Below, piece by piece: positions 59,734 to 64,000 of a stretch of DNA of 64,000 nucleotides; the stretch's first letter is position 1; each line of letters begins with the position of its first letter. Under the pieces are notes generated by a model that was not told the DNA's origin, did no database searches, and worked only from the letters and a program-made list of their open reading frames with translations. The stretch is from NCBI GenBank assembly GCA_002110485.1, contig MOWL01000001.1, positions 1,736,001-1,800,000 on the forward strand, in the 5' to 3' direction. Source of the stretch: Emergomyces orientalis (lineage: Eukaryota > Ascomycota > Eurotiomycetes > Onygenales > Ajellomycetaceae). Position numbers and translations under genes: made by a program.

Positions 59734-60794
59734 AACAATTGGCCAACCGAGAGTATTTAAACCTCGAAATGTTGAGGAATGGCCAACGAGGAAGAAGGAA
59801 ATTTATATATAAAGAAAATAAAGCTTTCTAGGGAATATATGTATTCATGATAGCAAGAAGAGTATAAAAACACGAGAAGAGAGGGTAACAGGCCAAAACA
59901 ACAACCAAATAATATTGGAAATAGTTAGGGGTAGGGATACATTTCCCTGAGGTGGAATTGCTTTCCGCACCATTTTTGTGATTATTTGCCTCTGTACTCC
60001 GTACTTAGCTAGTTAGTTCCTGGACTCATGAATATTTCCATAATGCGAGCGCTGCGGGGTTTGCTTTTTGTTGCTAAGCAGAAAGAAGGCTGGGCTCGAG
60101 ACCTGAGCTTAGCTTTAAAACACCTCGCCAATAACCTGTCACTGCTGATAGAATCGGCATTGTCCTCGGCTGGAAATCTTTATATCGAGACTAGGGCACC
60201 AGAGCTTGCTGGAGCCAATAAGAGGAATAACCTTCGGTCGTGAACTTGTGAGAATAAAAACTGATACTTGGTGTTGGTGATTTCTTGAGTTTGACGCTGG
60301 AGGTGAGTTAGGGCTGGGGCTAATTACCTGCCTCGGCACCCCTCCCTATAGCACAGCTGCCGCCGTTTGTTGAGGAAGGGTTACAATGTTCGATACGATC
60401 ACTCACATTTCGTATAAATTTGGGAGTCCTGATAAGCATATTGGATACGTGTGATTTTAGCGTCTGGGTATGGTGAATAATAATGTTGAGGTTAAGTCGC
60501 TTAATAAGGCTGATTTATCGAGGATGAAGAAAAGAAACTATTATATGGATCTATGGAATATCTATATCCACATTATAAAGGCAACCGTCCAGCCGCTCAC
60601 CATTGTTTTTGTTCACTGCCACGTTTTCTGTCCCCGTTGCTCAAAAAAACAGTCCACAGGAGGGTAAACCGGATACCCAAAGCGTACACCCAAACGCCAC
60701 CCGCTATGCGAAGATCATCACGGTATTAAACAAAAAACAGAAGAGTCCACACTGACATAATTAAAAATAGAAATGCAAAAGCAAAGCCGTACGC
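59734..60794. other. Intergenic region between transporter and RPB6
   Basis: Head-to-tail minus-strand neighbours. Includes the transporter promoter and RPB6 3' UTR. One TACTCCGTA motif lies at 59995-60003. A short frame at 60028-60243 is unsupported. Confidence 0.55.
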
Positions 60795-61538
60795 TTAAAG
60801 CAATTCTTCGCAGGTCCAGTCCTCATACCTACGGTGACACATGTTAAACAAAGCTCTACGTATAGATATTTGGGCTTAAGCTTACCATCCATCAGGGAGG
60901 TATCTTCTCACGATCAAGGGAATCTTTTTCTGAGCAAGCTCCTTTAGAGCGATTTGCAGAGGATCCGTTTCTCCCTCCAGGTCAACGAGGATCGGGGCGT
61001 TCATGCTGGCATTCAGCGTTAGTACGCTGCAGAGAGTCCTGTCGCCCCGATAATAATATCCTATGAAACTAACCTGATTTGTAGTGCTCGTGTGCCTAAT
61101 ACCCGCGCGCGCTCGTACTTGGTCATGTAGGGAGTTGTCGTCCGTTGGTCGCTGGGGACTTTTTTCTCCCGTTGCTGTAGCATGACCTTTCCTTTCGATG
61201 CGCCAGCATTCGGATCGCCCGAAACAACATTCCCTTCGCCATTCTGTACAGGTTGACCGTCGCCATTGACTATTGCATATCCGTTTTCGCCATGCTCGGC
61301 CTGCTCCGGTTCAACATAGTCCTCAGGCTCGTTATCAATATAGTCGTACTCGGGCGGTTCATAGTCAAATCTGTAAGAAGTAAAGTATTAGTTACATATC
61401 TTTAGAAGCTTAAGAGATTTCAAATAATCTCTGCTGCGAGCCGCAAGTTTTCTTAACAGTTGGCGACTGGAAGGCGCACTAGGCGACTAACCCAGCATCA
61501 TCGTGGTCTTCATGATCACCCCCACCGTAGTCTGACAT
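60795..61538 (-). CDS. rpo26: RNA polymerases I, II and III subunit RPABC2 (Rpb6)
   Basis: Four exons on the minus strand, 61538-61492, 61370-61074, 61005-60886 and 60828-60795, give 165 aa. The acidic N-terminus starts MSDYGGGDHEDHDDAG, continues FDYEPPEYDYIDNEPEDYVE, and after a variable linker reaches the conserved Rpb6 core: RTTTPYMTKYERARVLGTRA, LQISMNAPILVDLEGETDPL, QIALKELAQKKIPLIVRRYL, PDGWYEDWTCEELL. The subunit is shared by all three nuclear RNA polymerases and stabilises the clamp. The last exon is 34 nt and restores WYEDWTCEELL; an unspliced reading would stop early after PDGW, so splicing is needed for the conserved C-terminus. The gene is transcribed divergently from TFIIIA with 353 bp between the start codons. 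Confidence 0.95.
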
Positions 61539-61891
61539 CGCGCCTAGAAGAAGAAATAAATGCCCCAAGACAAAAAAGATATGCAAGATAAGAAGGTTAT
61601 TCTAACAAGACGGAGTCAGACTCTCTGCGCGGGTCCCAGAGTGTTGTAGTGTGGATGTCGCTCTTGAGATGTCAAGAGCAAAAAAAAAAAAAGCAAACTC
61701 TTGGCGCCATTTCGCTTATAGCGCTTGGCGCTTAAATCCAACCACAATTTTCGTGCCAAGATTTCTGCCCTAACCGCAACAATTCTGGCCCACAACAGGA
61801 TCAACGCACGGAATATTCGACAATTGACGATAAGGATAACAAATGCCATCCATTACCATGCTTCTTGATTCTTAGCTGCCGTTGGGTACAG
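61539..61891. promoter_or_regulatory. Shared divergent promoter of RPB6 and TFIIIA
   Basis: 353 bp between two start codons pointing away from each other. The middle holds a run of A (61680-61692), then TTGGCGCC (61701-61708) and TTGGCGCTT (61725-61733), two related GC-rich elements about 24 bp apart. No TATA box is evident. The region may control both genes, but this is inference from arrangement. Confidence 0.6.
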
Positions 61892-63740
61892 ATGGTAATC
61901 ATGGCCCAGAAGCGAAAAGCCGCTTCAGAAACCCAGCGACAGTCCAAACGGCTGCAAAAATCAGCTCCATCAGAAGGCTCTGGTACGTCCCGAATATTGC
62001 ATACAACAAGAAGCTCAATTCCCTGACAACTCCGCAGATGTAGTTGAGAATGGCGACTTATCAGACTCCGAATCTCAATCCTCCTACTGTCTGAGCCATG
62101 GCGACCAGCAGGAAACACCCATCACGCCTTACTCTCCTGCCTCCTCTAGATACCCGTCAGATCGCAAAACCCACCTTTGCCCGTACGAGGGATGTTTTAA
62201 GGCTTTCAACCGACCCGCTCGGCTTACAGAGCATCTAAGATCACATACCAATGAGCGAATATTCAACTGCACACATGAAAACTGCGATAAGACATTTCTA
62301 CGAGCCTCCCATCTGAGCCACCATGTGAAAAGCGCCCATACCACCATTCGAGACTATGTATGCGACAGAGAAGGATGCGGCAAGACGTTCGTAACGGGGT
62401 CACGACTACGAAGGCATCTAGCTGCGCATGAAGGGAGGGACAAGTACAGGTGTACTGAATATCCTCCCTGCAACGATACATTCCGCAAACATTCAACCCT
62501 CCAAAAACACGTCTTGACCGCCCATCTGAATAAGAAGCCGTTTCCCTGTCCGCATATTGATCCAGTCAATGGCCAGCAATGTACACAGGCATTCGATACA
62601 GCAGGGCATCTTCGCGCCCATGAGAGCAGGCTTCATGGTGGTGCACGGTTTGCCTGCGTTGAGTGTCCCTCAAATACACTCAGCGAAAAAACCCTGATAT
62701 CAACGAACTGGATGGTCGATCCACATCAACACGCAGTCTTTCCAACCTATGCTTTACTCCAAGCACACATGAAATCCGTCCACCCACCCACCTGCCCAGA
62801 ATGCAACATGACATGCTCATCCGGCCGAGACCTCCGCCGCCATCTTGAAATCACCCACGGTACCGTCCCTCTCGAGGAGCGCAAAATCCATCCATGCCAT
62901 TACCCGAATTGCGGTCGTAACTTCACAAAAAAGGGCAATCTAAACGTGCATATAAAAACCGTTCACGAGGGTGAGAAGCGTTTCATCTGCGGTGAGACCG
63001 ACCTGTCCAGCTCAAAGAAGATAGAAGGCTGGAACGCGCAGGACGAGGGTTGCGGGAAACGCTACGGTAGCAAACTTGCACTGGAAGAACATGTGCGCAC
63101 AGCACATTTGGGGTTGAAAAATGCGAAAGCGGAGCGAAGGGAACTTCTTGGCCTTCACAGCTCCAGCGGTAGCAGTAGCAGTAGCAGTTCTCGTTCTCGA
63201 ACTAAAGATAAAACCCAAAATAAGCATAGCCAGTCAGCAACACCTTCGAATCTCTCCATGTTGACTGGTGAAGGCTACATGGAGGAATCTGGCCGCCACA
63301 TCCCCTGCCTGCTGCAGCAGTGCGCGCATCGCTTCCATCGAGACTATGATTTGTGGCTGCATATGGCCTCGAAGCATAATTTGGAGGAAAATGATATTCA
63401 GATTTTGTTTATGCAGCGCGCTATGCAGGGTGGGGAGCAGAGTTTTGACTTTGACTTTGATAATATGCCGAAATATGGGTATGGATATGGATATGCTACT
63501 GGTTCCGGCGCTTGCGCTGGCTCTGGGAACGGTAATGATGTCCATACGCAAGATCTATCTGGTGACAAACAATTGGTGGTTGCCAATGGGCAGAGTCTGG
63601 ATAATGATGAACTTACGATGGCGGTTTACACTACTGATAGCTGTGTTTCTACAATTGATAATGGCGATGGGGATACTGATATGGCTTTGATCGACCCTGT
63701 CTTAACATTTACACAGGGACAACAGGTCAATGATGAATAA
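61892..63740 (+). CDS. Transcription factor TFIIIA, C2H2 zinc-finger protein
   Basis: Two exons, 61892-61982 and 62038-63740, give 597 aa. An in-frame ATG at 61901 is an alternative start (MAQKRKAASETQRQSKRLQK). A short basic and acidic N-terminus is followed by nine C2H2 fingers of TFIIIA type, for example CPYEGCFKAFNRPARLTEHL, CDREGCGKTFVTGSRLRRHL, CNMTCSSGRDLRRHLEITH and CHYPNCGRNFTKKGNLNVHI, and the spacing and aromatic positions match TFIIIA rather than Zn2Cys6 or Krueppel families. A tenth finger (CLLQQCAHRFHRDYDLWLHM) is separated by a Ser-rich linker of about 60 residues; long linkers before the last finger are also known in yeast TFIIIA. TFIIIA binds the internal control region of 5S rRNA genes and recruits TFIIIC and Pol III. 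The C-terminal 120 residues are acidic/Gly-rich with tandem GYGYGYATGSG. The gene neighbours a Pol III subunit gene in opposite orientation. Confidence 0.93.
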
Positions 63741-64000
63741 GAAGATGGCGCCAAGGAGGCTGGCTACCTTCTACATTTGCACTGACCAGTTATCGACCCT
63801 GTGGTAATAATTGTCGATTTTTTGCAAAATTTCCCTATTTGTTATCCACAGTTTCATCAGAAGCAAAAGCATGAGGGTAATTAATATATATAATAGCAAG
63901 GAATTAAATAATATTCGAAAGAAGAAAAAAGGGTGAATTTACTCAAAAGCAGATTCACAAATTCATTTACCTGTTTACGCGTGAGAGCTGCATATCCCTT
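63741..64000. other. Downstream region of TFIIIA to window end
   Basis: AT-rich 3' flank, probably the 3' UTR. Nothing further seen. Confidence 0.6.

Noticed and set aside
1..64000. CRISPR arrays, bacterial operons, phage or intact transposons
   Set aside because: No direct-repeat/spacer arrays, no transposase or reverse-transcriptase motif and no terminal inverted repeats were seen; the genes are eukaryotic and intron-bearing.

Overview
This is a piece of nuclear DNA from a filamentous ascomycete. The genes carry many short GT-AG introns (about 50-110 nt), lie on both strands with long AT-rich intergenic stretches, and encode a typical Pezizomycotina set: Snt2/SntB, a HET-domain protein, a SelW-like protein with Cys instead of Sec, and a Ggamma ending in CCMIM. 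Protein flavour and long gene-poor gaps suggest Eurotiomycetes, most likely Onygenales. That placement is inference from remembered family resemblance, not from a search.

Layout. 0-10 kb: the 5' part of VPS8 (minus, cut by the left edge), a small secreted PI-PLC-X-like protein, a 512-aa protein with F-box-like features, a broken copy of a tRNA-synthetase-like (KLSKS) gene, and a secreted HNH nuclease. 10.8-16.3 kb: a large BAH/PHD/SANT chromatin regulator (Snt2/SntB), minus strand. 16.3-24 kb: a 7.7-kb gap with purine-rich DNA, a heptamer repeat, telomere-like repeats and unrecognised coding-like scraps. 24.0-27.5 kb: a nine-exon HELQ-like DNA helicase. 27.5-34.5 kb: a 7-kb gap with inverted pentamer microsatellites. 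34.5-42.8 kb: a high-affinity cAMP phosphodiesterase, a SelW-like redox protein and a three-exon G-protein gamma subunit. 47.0-50.5 kb: eIF3a. 51.5-54.0 kb: a HET-domain protein. 54.6-64 kb: a dense block with an unknown 432-aa protein, the NatB catalytic subunit, an MFS monocarboxylate-type transporter, RPB6 and TFIIIA.

How they fit together. Most genes are unrelated housekeeping or regulatory loci, and I see no biosynthetic cluster, virus, CRISPR array or defence island. Two neighbourhoods are suggestive: cAMP phosphodiesterase and Ggamma lie 4.4 kb apart and belong to the same signalling pathway; RPB6 (subunit of Pol I, II and III) and TFIIIA (Pol III 5S factor) are transcribed divergently from a 353-bp gap.

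I rebuilt the exon structures by hand from reading frame, splice signals and family resemblance. For every multi-exon gene with both ends in the window, the summed exon lengths are a multiple of three, with no internal stop.
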